Source: Nocardia brasiliensis
GTDB taxonomy: Bacteria > Actinomycetota > Actinomycetes > Mycobacteriales > Mycobacteriaceae
Length of the DNA: 64,000 nucleotides
Assembly: GCF_011801125.1 (NCBI RefSeq)
Contig: NZ_CP046171.1
Location: 6,138,001-6,202,000, forward strand
Reading direction: 5' to 3'
Shown: piece by piece, positions 33,146 to 41,784 of the stretch
How positions within the stretch are numbered: position 1 is the first letter of the stretch
Layout of the letters: each line of letters starts with the position of its first letter
Translations under genes and position numbers: made by a program
The notes under the pieces: generated by a model
The model's database searches: none
Told to the model about the DNA's origin: nothing
The model's input: only the letters and a program-made list of their open reading frames with translations

Positions 33146-33307
33146 GTCTACGAACCGCGAGGCAGTAGGTGAAGTGGTGAAGCCGCCGAGCACTCCGATC
33201 CGGAGAACGGGACGCAGCAGTCTGTGGGCTACCCATCCCTCGGGCTGCGGAACCATCAGGATCCCGATGGCAGTGCATCCCATGACATTTACCGTATCCA
33301 GGCAATG
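33146..33307 (-). pseudogene. crcB: crcB remnant (first copy)
   Basis: Translation from a point after TAA near 33310 gives DTVNVMGCTAIGILM, WVAHRLLRPVLRIGVLGGFTT and SPTASRF, a clear match to the central part of CrcB (VNVLGC and GxLGGFTTFST). The N-terminal helix is missing, and after SRFVDCSGR the similarity ends. The motif Phe in TTFST is changed to TTSPT. With the second remnant and the DUF190 gene this is a decayed fluoride-exporter operon. Confidence 0.7.
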
Positions 33308-33464
33308 TTATCGGTTGGACCGGACGGTCCGTTCAGCCGCACCCCACCGCACAAAACTGCGAACAGTGTTGTTCATTGACATCCGGGCCAGTTCCGCGTA
33401 CGAATGGCCTGAAGGTTTGGCCGAAGTTGTCTCCCCCTACCTCACCTCTCAGGTCGGAGCGACG

Positions 33465-34745
33465 ATGGCGGCACAGCGGGCACAACTGAATACGTACCCG
33501 GCGGCGGACACCGGACGCCACCCGGGTCATCAGCAAATATCCGGCAGACATAGATCCGTCCGCCGGACACTGCGGCGACTCTGCGTCACGGCACTGGCGG
33601 TGGCCACGGCCGGGCTCGGCCACGCGGCGCCCGCGGTGGCCGCGCCGATCTACCCGATCCCCGACGGCGACGGGTTCTATTGGGCACCACCGGATGTCGG
33701 GAACTTCCAGCCCGGTGACGTGATCCGCAGCAGGCCGGTGGCCGCCAACGGCTTCCCCGGCGCGAGCGCGTGGCAGTTGCTCTACCGGTCGAGCAATTCC
33801 GCGGGCGATCCGATCGCCGCCGTGACCACCCTGCTGCTGCCGCCGGGCGGGGGCATGAACCGGCCGCTGGTGTCGTACCAGCCGTTCGTCAACTCGCTCG
33901 GCATGCAGTGCGCGCCCTCGCACAGCATCTTCAACGGCACCATGCAGGAGGCGCCCGCGCTGAACCTGCTGCTCGCCCGCGGTTGGGCGGTGGCGGTGCC
34001 GGACCATCTCGGACCGACCAGCTCCTATGGCGCCGCCAAGCTCGGCGGCAGGCTGACCCTCGACGGCATCCGGGCCGTACAGCGTTTCGGCCCAGCGGAT
34101 CTCAGGCTCAGCCCCGTCGGTATGGCGGGCTATTCCGGCGGCGGGATGGCGACCGGTTTCGCCGCGGCGCTGGCACCGGAGTACGCGCCGGAGCTGAACA
34201 TCGTCGGCGTCGCCCAGGGCGGTGTCCCGATGAACATCGGCAAGCTGGCGCTCGATGTCGGCATGCAACCGAACCCGCTGTTCGGCCTCGGTTTCGCCGC
34301 CGCCATCGGACTGGAGCGGGAATACCCGGGTGAGCTGCCGATGGAGCAGGTGCTGAACCCGGCGGGCCTGGCGCTGCGCAACCAGCTCGCCAACGCGTGC
34401 ACCCAGGAGATCATCAACGCGGGCGCGAACAAGAGTTTCGGCGACGTCTTCTACGGCGACATGTACGCCGACGCCACGGTGGCCCGCATCCTGCACGAGA
34501 ACAGCATCGAGATCTACCCCGGCATCCCCCGCACCCCGATCTACGAGTGGCACGGCGCCAACGACCAGGTCTCCCCCCAGTTGGTGCGCGACGTCCTCGG
34601 ACGCTATTGCCACGCAGGCGTTCCCGTCCTGCTCAACATGGTGCCCGGCGCAGACCACGGCACCGCCATCGCCGCGGGCGCCTCCGAAGCATTCACCTAC
34701 CTCGGCGACCGATTCGCAGGCCTCCCCGCCCCGAGCAACTGCTGA
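33465..34745 (+). CDS. secreted lipase (LIP/secretory lipase family)
   Basis: 426 residues with an N-terminal Arg-rich stretch and a signal peptide (RRLCVTALAVATAGLGHAAPAVAA). The alpha/beta hydrolase core has the nucleophile GYSGGGMATG, Asp in EWHGANDQVSP and His in PGADHGTAIA, matching triacylglycerol lipases of the LIP family in mycolata. It probably acts on host or environmental lipids outside the cell. ATG 33465 has CGGAG five to six bases upstream. The frame is open to 33006, without family similarity. Confidence 0.9.
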   Translation: MAAQRAQLNTYPAADTGRHPGHQQISGRHRSVRRTLRRLCVTALAVATAGLGHAAPAVAAPIYPIPDGDGFYWAPPDVGNFQPGDVIRSRPVAANGFPGASAWQLLYRSSNSAGDPIAAVTTLLLPPGGGMNRPLVSYQPFVNSLGMQCAPSHSIFNGTMQEAPALNLLLARGWAVAVPDHLGPTSSYGAAKLGGRLTLDGIRAVQRFGPADLRLSPVGMAGYSGGGMATGFAAALAPEYAPELNIVGVAQGGVPMNIGKLALDVGMQPNPLFGLGFAAAIGLEREYPGELPMEQVLNPAGLALRNQLANACTQEIINAGANKSFGDVFYGDMYADATVARILHENSIEIYPGIPRTPIYEWHGANDQVSPQLVRDVLGRYCHAGVPVLLNMVPGADHGTAIAAGASEAFTYLGDRFAGLPAPSNC

Positions 34746-35058
34746 TCCAACAACAAAGCGCAACATAGACATTCACACAACACACGGTGCCCGCGTTCAC
34801 ATCGGACGCGGGCACCGTGCTGCAACGAAGCGAAATATCCACCCCGACAACATCATCGGAACCAGGCACGTAGCTCCTGATGAGACAAAACCCACGAACG
34901 CAACGCGCCCCCAACGGAGCAAGTCTTACGAGTGCCTCGGTTCGCGGCCGTCTCGTGGCTCAGCGGTCGAAGCGCATGCGCCGCAGGCGCGAGTCTCGAC
35001 CGCTGAGCCACGAGACAGCAGGGGCCGCGAACCACGCCGCGGCCACGCGGCCAACAAT
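34746..35058. other. non-coding gap with long inverted repeat
   Basis: 313 bases between convergent genes. The main content is the long imperfect palindrome at 34939-35033; nothing else is seen. Confidence 0.6.
34939..35033. repeat. long inverted repeat, 32-bp stem with a 6-base bulge
   Basis: The inner arms 34950-34970 and 34996-35016 are 21 bases and perfectly complementary (GTCTCGTGGCTCAGCGGTCGA on the left begins at 34950). The outer arms 34939-34949 and 35023-35033 add 11 more pairs after a bulge AGCAGG on the right. The loop is 25 bases. It lies between convergent stops and could be a bidirectional terminator, but it is far larger than normal ones. Confidence 0.85.
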
Positions 35059-36558
35059 TCAGTGCACGATCACCGGTTCGCCTTCGGACGGTGCGGGCAC
35101 CGTGTTGGGCATCAGGATCGCGGTGATCACCGCGCCCGCCACGAAGATCGCTGTGGCCCACCAGAAGCTGGTGGTGTAGCTCTCGATCGCGGACTGCGCG
35201 ATGGTCAGCGGGTCGGGTGTGCGCGAGGACAGGTAGCCGGTCGCGGCGGAGGCGGCGATCGTGCTCAGTAGCGCGGTGCCGATGGAGCCGCCGACCTGCT
35301 GGCTGGTGTTGATCATGGCCGAGGCCACTCCGGCGTCTTCATGGTGGACGCCGGCGGTCGCGCCTTGGAACGCGGTGGACATCGCGCCACCGAGGCCGAG
35401 GCCGAGCAGGATCAGTGCCGGCAGGATGTGGGTGGCGTAGCCGGTGTCGAGGCCGATCCGGGTCAGCCAGGCCATGCCGCCTGCGGCGATCAGGAAGCCG
35501 CCGGACATCACGATCTTCGGACCGATCTTGGGCAGCACCAGCGACGGGACGGTGGTCGATGAGGCGATCATCGCCGCCACCATGGGCAGGAACGCCAGGC
35601 CGGTCTTGATCGGCGAGTAGCCCATGCTCAGCTGCATGTAGTAGGTCAGGAACAGGAAGATCGCGAACATGCCGATGCCCATGACGAACACGGTGAGGAA
35701 CGATCCGCCCCGGGTGCGGTCGAGCACGATCCGCAGCGGCAGCAGCGGGTGTGCCACCCGGCTCTCGATCACGACGAACGCCGCGAGCAGCACCGCGCCG
35801 CCGATGAGGAAGGCGAGGGTGACCGGGTTGGTCCAGCTGGTCGACTCGGCGTGCGAGAAGCCGTACACGATGCCGAACAGCGCCGCGGTCACCACGACGG
35901 TGCCGGGGATGTCCAGCTTGGGCCGCTCGTTGGTCACGTGCTTGGCCAGCAGCAGTACCGCGCCGACGAGGGCGACGGCGGCGAAGGCGAGGTTGACGAA
36001 CATCACCCAGCGCCAGTTGGCCCATTCGGTGAGCATGCCGCCGAGCAGCAGACCGATCGCGCCGCCCGCACCGGCGACCGCGCCGAAGATGCCGAAGGCC
36101 TTGGCTCGTTCGGCGGGTTCGGTGAAGGTCACCGTGAGCAGCGAGAGCGCGGCGGGTGCCAGCAGCGCACCGAAGACGCCTTGCCCGACGCGGGCGGCGA
36201 CCAGCATTTCGAAGCTGGTTGCCGCGCCGCCGATGGCGGAGGCGCCCGCGAAACCGATCAGGCCGATGATGAAGGTGTTGCGCCGCCCGAACAGGTCGCT
36301 GAGGCGGCCGCCGAGCAGCAGCAGGCTGCCGAACGCGAGCGCGTATCCGGTGACGACCCACTGCCGGTCGCCGTCGGAGAAGCCGAGGTCTTGCTGTGCG
36401 GCGGGAAGTGCGATGTTCACGACGGTGGCGTCGAGCACCACCATGAGCTGTGCCACGCCGAGTGTGGCGAGCACCCACCAGCGCAGGGCGTGCGAGCCGC
36501 GACGGCCCTGGTCTGATTTCGCGGGGGCGGGTGCCCCACGGTCGAACGTGGTAGTCAT
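35059..36558 (-). CDS. DHA2-family (EmrB/QacA) MFS drug exporter
   Basis: 499 residues, about 14 hydrophobic helices. Family motifs are VVLDATVVNIALPAAQQDLG in helix 1 (motif D1), GGRLSDLFGRRNTFIIG (motif A) and VGQGVFGALLAPAALSLL. It probably exports cationic or lipophilic toxins by proton antiport. ATG 36558 has AAGGGG six bases upstream. A TetR gene diverges from it 118 bases away and is the likely repressor. Confidence 0.92.
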   Translation of the reverse strand: MTTTFDRGAPAPAKSDQGRRGSHALRWWVLATLGVAQLMVVLDATVVNIALPAAQQDLGFSDGDRQWVVTGYALAFGSLLLLGGRLSDLFGRRNTFIIGLIGFAGASAIGGAATSFEMLVAARVGQGVFGALLAPAALSLLTVTFTEPAERAKAFGIFGAVAGAGGAIGLLLGGMLTEWANWRWVMFVNLAFAAVALVGAVLLLAKHVTNERPKLDIPGTVVVTAALFGIVYGFSHAESTSWTNPVTLAFLIGGAVLLAAFVVIESRVAHPLLPLRIVLDRTRGGSFLTVFVMGIGMFAIFLFLTYYMQLSMGYSPIKTGLAFLPMVAAMIASSTTVPSLVLPKIGPKIVMSGGFLIAAGGMAWLTRIGLDTGYATHILPALILLGLGLGGAMSTAFQGATAGVHHEDAGVASAMINTSQQVGGSIGTALLSTIAASAATGYLSSRTPDPLTIAQSAIESYTTSFWWATAIFVAGAVITAILMPNTVPAPSEGEPVIVH

Positions 36559-36627
36559 GTGTCCCCTTTGTCTCGAGTACTGATCCGGAGTTTGCATCTC
36601 CGGTTACCCTGGAAAAGCTACCACCAT

Positions 36628-36650
36628 AACGGAGAGATCGCCTCCGCTTA
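36628..36650. promoter_or_regulatory. candidate TetR operator
   Basis: CGGAG-N7-CTCCG within TAACGGAGAGATCGCCTCCG, between the divergent MFS and TetR genes and just upstream of the TetR -10 (TAGGAT, 36665-36670). Position and symmetry suit autoregulation; the arms are short. Confidence 0.45.
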
Positions 36651-36676
36651 ATCCCGATACTTGTTAGGATGTGGGT

Positions 36677-37351
36677 GTGAATCACGCCACGGCAGTCTCT
36701 CCGCCCCGCCGCCTGCGTGCCGATGCCGCGCGCAATCAGCAGCGGATCATCGCCGCCGCGCGCGAACTATTCGCCGACCACGGACTCGAGATCACCCTCG
36801 ACGACGTCGCCGAACGCGCGGGCGTCGGCGTCGGCACGGTCTACCGCCGCTTCGCCAACAAGAAGGACCTCATCACCGAGGTCTTCGAGCAGAACCTGCG
36901 GGAGTTCGCCGAGGCGGCCGACGCGGCCCACCGGCACGCCGACCCCTGGTTCGGCCTGGTCGAGTTCTTCGAGTACGCGTGCAGGCACATGGCGGTGAAC
37001 CGCGGCTTCAGTTCGGTGATGCTGCAACTGGAAGAGGACAACATCGATCGGTTCGTGGTCGTGCGCGACCGGATCAAGCCGACCGTGACGGCCATCGTGG
37101 ACCGAGCCCGCGAGGCGGGCGCGCTCGCCCCCGGCGTCGAACCCTCGGACTTCTTCGCGCTGATCCACATGGTCGACGGCATCGCCGAGTTCTCCCGGCC
37201 GGTCAATCCCGATGTCTGGCAACGCTATATGGCGATCGCGTTGAACGGCGTGCGCGCCGACAGCACCCCGCGCCAGCAGCTGCTCGTGCCGCCGCTCACC
37301 GACGTCGAGGTCGAGCAGGCCAAGGGCGCGTGCACCGGCCGCAAGAGGTAA
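36677..37351 (+). CDS. TetR-family repressor
   Basis: 224 residues. The N-terminal HTH domain is typical (RNQQRIIAAARELFADHG, then LDDVAERAGVGVGTVYRRF and KKDLITEVFE). The C-terminal ligand domain is of the SCO1712/TetR_C-like type. GTG 36677 is chosen since a -10-like TAGGAT ends six bases upstream, which fits leaderless translation; GTG 36671 is in frame too. It probably represses itself and the divergent MFS exporter. Confidence 0.88.
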   Translation: MNHATAVSPPRRLRADAARNQQRIIAAARELFADHGLEITLDDVAERAGVGVGTVYRRFANKKDLITEVFEQNLREFAEAADAAHRHADPWFGLVEFFEYACRHMAVNRGFSSVMLQLEEDNIDRFVVVRDRIKPTVTAIVDRAREAGALAPGVEPSDFFALIHMVDGIAEFSRPVNPDVWQRYMAIALNGVRADSTPRQQLLVPPLTDVEVEQAKGACTGRKR

Positions 37352-37403
37352 CAACTACGTAATCGATCCCCACATCAGAGGGCTATCCCCTAAAGTTGGT
37401 CGC

Positions 37404-38699
37404 ATGACCAACTCGTGGGTGAACTGGGCTGGCGATCAGCAGTGCACACCGGCAACCGTGACCGCGCCGCGGAGCACCGCCGACCTCGCCGAGATCCTCG
37501 GCCGCGCCGGCGACGCCGGGCAGACGGTCCGCGTCGCCGGGGCCGGGCACTCGTTCACCGACACCGTGCTCACCGACGGCGTGCTGCTCGATCTGTCGAA
37601 GTTCGACCGCGTCCTCGACGTGGACCGCGCCACCGGGCGGGTGCGGGTCGAGGCGGGCGCCACCCTGAAGACGGTGAGCGAGGCGTTGCACGGGCACGGC
37701 CTCGCGTTTCCCAACCTGGGTGACATCGACGTCCAGACCGTCGCGGGCGCCACCGCGACCGGCACCCACGGCACCGGCGCGACGCTGCAGAACCTCTCGG
37801 CCGCACTGCATTCCATCGAACTCATGCTCGCCGACGGCAGCGTGGTCGAGCTGAACGCCGAGACCGACCCGGAAGCCTGGCGGGCGGCCAGGGTCAGCGT
37901 CGGCGCGCTCGGCGTGATCACCGCGGTGACGTTGCAGCTGGTCCCCTCGTTCGTGCTCGAGGGCGTCGAACGACCGATTCCGCTGGAAGACGTACTCGCG
38001 GACCTTGATTCGTATGTCGACGGCAACCAGCACTTCGAGTTCTACATGTTCGCGCACAGCGCGCTGGCGTTGACCAAGCGCAACAATCCGGTCGAGCTGG
38101 CCGAACAACCGCGCGGCAAGGCCGTCGACTGGTTCGCCGACATCCTGATGTCCAACTACGCCTTCGACACGCTGTGCAAGCTGGGTCGCCTGCAGCCGCG
38201 GCTGGTGCCGTGGATCCATCGCGGCGCCGCCTACGCGGGCAGCTACCGCCGTCAGGTCGACCGGTCCTATCGAGTGTTCGCCTCGCCGCGGCTGGTCCGC
38301 TTCACCGAGATGGAGTACGCGATCCCGCGCGAGCATTCGGTCGCGGCAATCCGCGAGATCAAGGCGCTGTCCGCGAATTTCGAGACCCCGATGCCGATCG
38401 AGGTGCGCTGGGTCGCCCCCGACGACGCCTTCCTCTCCCCCGCGGGCGGGCGCGAAACCTGCTACATCGCGGTGCACCAGTACCGCGGCATGCCCTACGA
38501 GCCGTATTTCCGTGCCTGCGAAGCGATTTTCGACAAGTACAACGGCAGGCCGCACTGGGGCAAACGACACTTCCAAACCGCCGACACACTGCGCGACCGC
38601 TACCCCGACTGGGACCGCTTCACCGAAGTCCGCCGCCGCCTGGACCCCAAGGGCCGCTTCACCAACCCCTACCTAACCCGAGTCCTCGGCCCCCTCTAA
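37404..38699 (+). CDS. FAD-linked aldonolactone oxidase/dehydrogenase (L-gulono-1,4-lactone type)
   Basis: 431 residues. The N-terminal PCMH/FAD-binding domain has VRVAGAGHSFTD and ATATGTHGTG; the C-terminal ALO domain ends with the family motif PHWGKRHF, then RLDPKGRFTNPYL. This matches the Rv1771-type gulonolactone dehydrogenase of mycobacteria. The covalent-flavin His of vertebrate enzymes falls in GHSF here. A -10-like TAAAGT ends seven bases before ATG 37404, so the mRNA may be leaderless. Its stop overlaps the stop of the convergent sirtuin gene. Confidence 0.9.
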   Translation: MTNSWVNWAGDQQCTPATVTAPRSTADLAEILGRAGDAGQTVRVAGAGHSFTDTVLTDGVLLDLSKFDRVLDVDRATGRVRVEAGATLKTVSEALHGHGLAFPNLGDIDVQTVAGATATGTHGTGATLQNLSAALHSIELMLADGSVVELNAETDPEAWRAARVSVGALGVITAVTLQLVPSFVLEGVERPIPLEDVLADLDSYVDGNQHFEFYMFAHSALALTKRNNPVELAEQPRGKAVDWFADILMSNYAFDTLCKLGRLQPRLVPWIHRGAAYAGSYRRQVDRSYRVFASPRLVRFTEMEYAIPREHSVAAIREIKALSANFETPMPIEVRWVAPDDAFLSPAGGRETCYIAVHQYRGMPYEPYFRACEAIFDKYNGRPHWGKRHFQTADTLRDRYPDWDRFTEVRRRLDPKGRFTNPYLTRVLGPL

Positions 38700-39457
38700 C
38701 CCAATCCCCCAGCCGCCGAGATGATTTCGGCTACCAGGCGGGGGATGGCGGTGCCGATGGGTTCTCGGATGACCTCGGTTGCCAGGGGGTCGTAGGGGGT
38801 TGGTTCGGCGTTGACGATGATCAGGTCGGCGCCGGCGCGGACGGCTACGGCGCATAGCGAGGCCGCGGGCTCTACCTGTAGCGAGGTGCCGATCGCGAGG
38901 AAGATGTCGCTGGTTTGCGCGGCGAGCGCGGCCTTGGTCATGGCGCGGGGGTCGAGCTGTTGGCCGAACATGATGATGGCCGCTTTCAGCACCCCGCCGC
39001 AGGCCGGGCACGGCGGGTCGGGCTCGCCGGCCGCCACCCGGTCCAGGGTCTCGGCCATCGTGGCCCGGTACTCGCATTCGACGCAGACCACCTCGAACAT
39101 GTTGCCGTGAATCTCGACCACGCGGTCCGGCGCGGAGCCGCCGCGCTGGTGCAGACGGTCGATGTTCTGCGTGATGACAGTGACCGCGCGCCCCGCCCGC
39201 GCCAAGTCGGCGAGGGCCTTGTGCGCGGCATTGGGCTCGGCCTGCCAGGCGGGGTTGTCCCGGCGCGCCAGCCACGACCGCCTGCGCAGTTCGGGGTCGG
39301 CCAAGTAGCTGTCGTATGTCGAAAGCAGTTCTGCGATCGGGTCTTCGGTCCATACACCGCGCGGGCCACGGAAGTCGGGGATGCCGGAGTCGGTCGAGAT
39401 CCCCGCCCCGGTGAGCACCCCGATGCGCCCTTGGCGGCTGCGCCACTCGCTCGTCAT
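38696..39457 (-). CDS. NAD-dependent protein deacylase (sirtuin, CobB/NpdA type)
   Basis: 253 residues with GVLTGAGISTDSGIPDFRG, ITQNIDRLHQRGG, the catalytic His in VEIHGN, a zinc module (CVECEYRA and CPACGG) and AIGTSLQVEPA, IIVNAEPT. It removes acetyl or acyl groups from lysines using NAD. ATG 39457 is preferred over an upstream in-frame start at 39481. The gene is convergent with the lactone oxidase gene, sharing stop-codon bases. Confidence 0.93.
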   Translation of the reverse strand: MTSEWRSRQGRIGVLTGAGISTDSGIPDFRGPRGVWTEDPIAELLSTYDSYLADPELRRRSWLARRDNPAWQAEPNAAHKALADLARAGRAVTVITQNIDRLHQRGGSAPDRVVEIHGNMFEVVCVECEYRATMAETLDRVAAGEPDPPCPACGGVLKAAIIMFGQQLDPRAMTKAALAAQTSDIFLAIGTSLQVEPAASLCAVAVRAGADLIIVNAEPTPYDPLATEVIREPIGTAIPRLVAEIISAAGGLG

Positions 39458-39553
39458 AGCAACCCAGCCTAGGTCGCACACCGACGAAGATGATGAGAGA
39501 ATGTTAGTCTATTTATCTCATCGTCTGAATGTTGTTGATCAAGGGAGATCACG

Positions 39554-40465
39554 ATGACCGCATCCGCCGCCCTCGACACCGGCCGCCCACGGACACTGCC
39601 GTCCCGCCGCCCCTTCGCGCCGGGCAATCGACTGTGGGACGAGACCGGCCTGATCACCTTCTCGCTGACCGCGGGCTCGGCCTTCCTGCTGCAGACGATG
39701 GAGCCGACCATCTCGGCCGTCGTGGACGAACACTCCACCTTTCGCACCGATCCGATGGGCCGCGCGGTGCGCAGCATCGCGTCGGTGATGATGTGGATCT
39801 ACGGCGGCGAGGAGGCGATCGCCGAGGCGGACCGGCTGCGCACCATGCACGCCTCGCTCAACACCACCGACGCGAACGGCGTCCGACACAAGGCACTGAC
39901 CTCGGGGCCGTGGGCATGGGTGCTGCACACCGGCACCTTCGCCTTCGCCGAGAACGCCAGATACTTCGCCCGCAACCCGCTCACGGCCGCGGAGAAGGAG
40001 GACGTCTACCAGGAGATGGTGCAGCTGATGCGCAACTTCTCGGTGGCGCCCAAGGAGATTCCGGCCAGCTACACCGAATTCGAGAAGTTCTTCGCCGACC
40101 AGGTGGCCAATCACCTCGAGGCCACCGACACCGCGCGCGACTATCTGCGCGTGATCCGCTCGGTCGCCCCGCCGAAGCAGTTGCCACGGGTCTTCGCGCC
40201 GATCTGGCGGCTGGCGGTCGCCCCGATCGGCAGGATGCAGTACTTCGTGACGGTCGGTACCACGCCCGAGGTGGCGCGCGACAAGCTCGGACTCACCTGG
40301 ACCGCCGCCGACGAGCGCAAGCTGCGCGCGCTCGGCTGGATGATCGCACGCATGATCCCGCTGCTGCCGGAGCGGGTGCGCTACTTCCCGATCGCCTTCG
40401 AGGCCCGCAGGCTGGAACGCGACCGGCAGCGGCTGCGCAAGATGATCGACTTCCGGCCGATCTGA
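39554..40465 (+). CDS. MpaB/DUF2236-family oxygenase
   Basis: 303 residues of the DUF2236 family, which includes the fungal MpaB oxygenase and the heme b latex-clearing protein Lcp. Family features are LLQTMEPTISAVVDEHSTF, RAVRSIASVMMWIYGG and VLHTGTFAFAENARYF, with His in VRHKALT as possible heme ligand region. The physiological substrate in actinomycetes is mostly unknown. AAGGGAG lies six bases before ATG 39554. The hairpin at 40526-40561 probably ends its transcript. Confidence 0.87.
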   Translation: MTASAALDTGRPRTLPSRRPFAPGNRLWDETGLITFSLTAGSAFLLQTMEPTISAVVDEHSTFRTDPMGRAVRSIASVMMWIYGGEEAIAEADRLRTMHASLNTTDANGVRHKALTSGPWAWVLHTGTFAFAENARYFARNPLTAAEKEDVYQEMVQLMRNFSVAPKEIPASYTEFEKFFADQVANHLEATDTARDYLRVIRSVAPPKQLPRVFAPIWRLAVAPIGRMQYFVTVGTTPEVARDKLGLTWTAADERKLRALGWMIARMIPLLPERVRYFPIAFEARRLERDRQRLRKMIDFRPI

Positions 40466-40902
40466 GATACCGCCGAGTAGTTCCGTTTCGCCGTTGTACG
40501 ACAACGGTTTTCATCGCTCCCATCGCGCGGGCCGCGCTGTCACCCGACAGCGCGGCCCGCGTCGTTCGAGTACCGACCGGTCCGATTCGTCGGGTCGACA
40601 CGTTGGCCGCCAACACGTCTCGGCATCCGACATTTGCCCGATATCGCACCGCGCACACAGAACCGTCCAGTACGGTGCGCGGCCCACGTGCACGCCGATT
40701 GTTGCTGTGTATCAACGACTTCGATGCCCTGACCTGCGTCGTGCGCCGACCGCGGCAGGCGGTGGCCCGGTGCGCGGTAACGATCTTCGCCACGCTGGTA
40801 TACGTATCCCGTACGCTTCGACAGCGTTTCGGCCACACTGTGCCGGACGACCGGTCCGCGGCACAGCACACTCCTAGCTCAGCTCACCCGAAAGGCGCCT
40901 CT
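40466..40902. other. non-coding gap
   Basis: 437 bases between the DUF2236 and ArsC-like genes. It holds the terminator hairpin and no gene that I can support. The part at 40600-40880 may hold the promoter of the next gene. Confidence 0.5.
40526..40561 (+). terminator. GC-rich 16-bp hairpin
   Basis: Arms CGCGGGCCGCGCTGTC and its exact complement flank the loop ACCC, 60 bases after the DUF2236 stop. There is no T tract, as is common in high-GC actinobacteria. Confidence 0.75.
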
Positions 40903-41316
40903 ATGTCGCACAAGCCCAGCGTGCTGTTCATCTGCGTGCACAACGCAGGCAGATCGCAGATGGCCGCAGGGTTTCTCAACGCGCTGGCCGAAGACCGCAT
41001 CGAGGTCCGGACCGCGGGCAGCGCCCCGGCCGCCGCGCTCAATCCGGTCGCGGTCGCGGCGATGGCCGAAGTCGGCATCGATATCTCCGACCGCACCCCC
41101 AAGCTGCTCACCATGGACGCCGTGGGCATCTCCGACGTGGTGGTCACCATGGGCTGCGGGGACGCCTGCCCGTTCTTTCCCGGCATCAGCTACCGCGACT
41201 GGGTCCTGCCGGACCCGTCCGAGCAGACCATCGACGTGGTGCGCACCATCCGTGACCGGATCCGAATCCTGGTGGAGAACCTGATCGCCGAGCTGGTGCC
41301 CGCGCCGGCCCGCTGA
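40903..41316 (+). CDS. low-molecular-weight phosphatase-like arsenate reductase
   Basis: 137 residues. The P-loop is FICVHNAGRSQ (CX5R), and the general acid region is WVLPDPSEQ. A second Cys pair occurs in GCGDACPFF, as in ArsC enzymes that use thiol exchange, here possibly mycothiol or thioredoxin. It would reduce arsenate to arsenite. No arsenite exporter or ArsR is adjacent. ATG 40903 is chosen (MSHKPS); AAAGG lies 7-8 bases upstream. Confidence 0.88.
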   Translation: MSHKPSVLFICVHNAGRSQMAAGFLNALAEDRIEVRTAGSAPAAALNPVAVAAMAEVGIDISDRTPKLLTMDAVGISDVVVTMGCGDACPFFPGISYRDWVLPDPSEQTIDVVRTIRDRIRILVENLIAELVPAPAR

Positions 41317-41379
41317 CGCCCGGCCGCGCTGTCCGATTCGTTCAAGACCGCAGTGACGGCGGCTGGCTACCGTTCGGGT

Positions 41380-41778
41380 ATGACTCCTCAACTCGACGTC
41401 GTCGGCCTTGTCGTCACCGATATGAGCGCTTCCATCGCGTTCTATCGCCGACTCGGCCTCGACTTTCCCGAAGACTCCGAACAGGCGCCGCATGCCGAGG
41501 CCGCCCTGCCGAACGGGCTGCGGTTGGCTCTGGACACCGAAGCCACCATCGCGTCCTTCCACAGCGCCTGGACTCCCCCGGCGAGCGCGGGCCGGATCAG
41601 CCTGGCCTTCCGCTGCACGAACCCCGCCGAAGTGGACTCGGTCTACACCGAACTCGTCGACGCGGGCTACCACGGCGAGCTGAAGCCGTGGGACGCGTTC
41701 TGGGGCCAGCGCTACGCGGTCGTGCAGGATCCAGACGGCAACAACATCGACCTGTACGCCACGCTCGCCACCGACTGA
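41380..41778 (+). CDS. VOC/glyoxalase superfamily protein
   Basis: 132 residues with the beta-alpha-beta-beta-beta pattern of VOC domains: LDVVGLVVTDMSASIAFYRRLGL and a C-terminal YAVVQDPDGNNIDLYA with the metal Glu replaced by Asp. It could be a dioxygenase-like, resistance or lyase protein; the substrate is unknown. A -10-like TACCGT ends six bases before ATG 41380, so it may be leaderless. Confidence 0.82.
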   Translation: MTPQLDVVGLVVTDMSASIAFYRRLGLDFPEDSEQAPHAEAALPNGLRLALDTEATIASFHSAWTPPASAGRISLAFRCTNPAEVDSVYTELVDAGYHGELKPWDAFWGQRYAVVQDPDGNNIDLYATLATD

Positions 41779-41784
41779 CGCGGC

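Noticed and set aside
32462..33283. Single 273-codon minus-strand gene
   Set aside because: The frame joins two crcB remnants by reading through the DUF190 gene out of frame; it is not one protein.
33100..33310. Fluoride riboswitch before crcB
   Set aside because: No recognisable crcB-motif RNA; the sequence upstream of the DUF190 gene is the crcB remnant itself.
39529..41316. 595-codon plus-strand frame
   Set aside because: It runs out of frame through the DUF2236 gene and joins the ArsC-like frame by chance; the real genes are 39554-40465 and 40903-41316.
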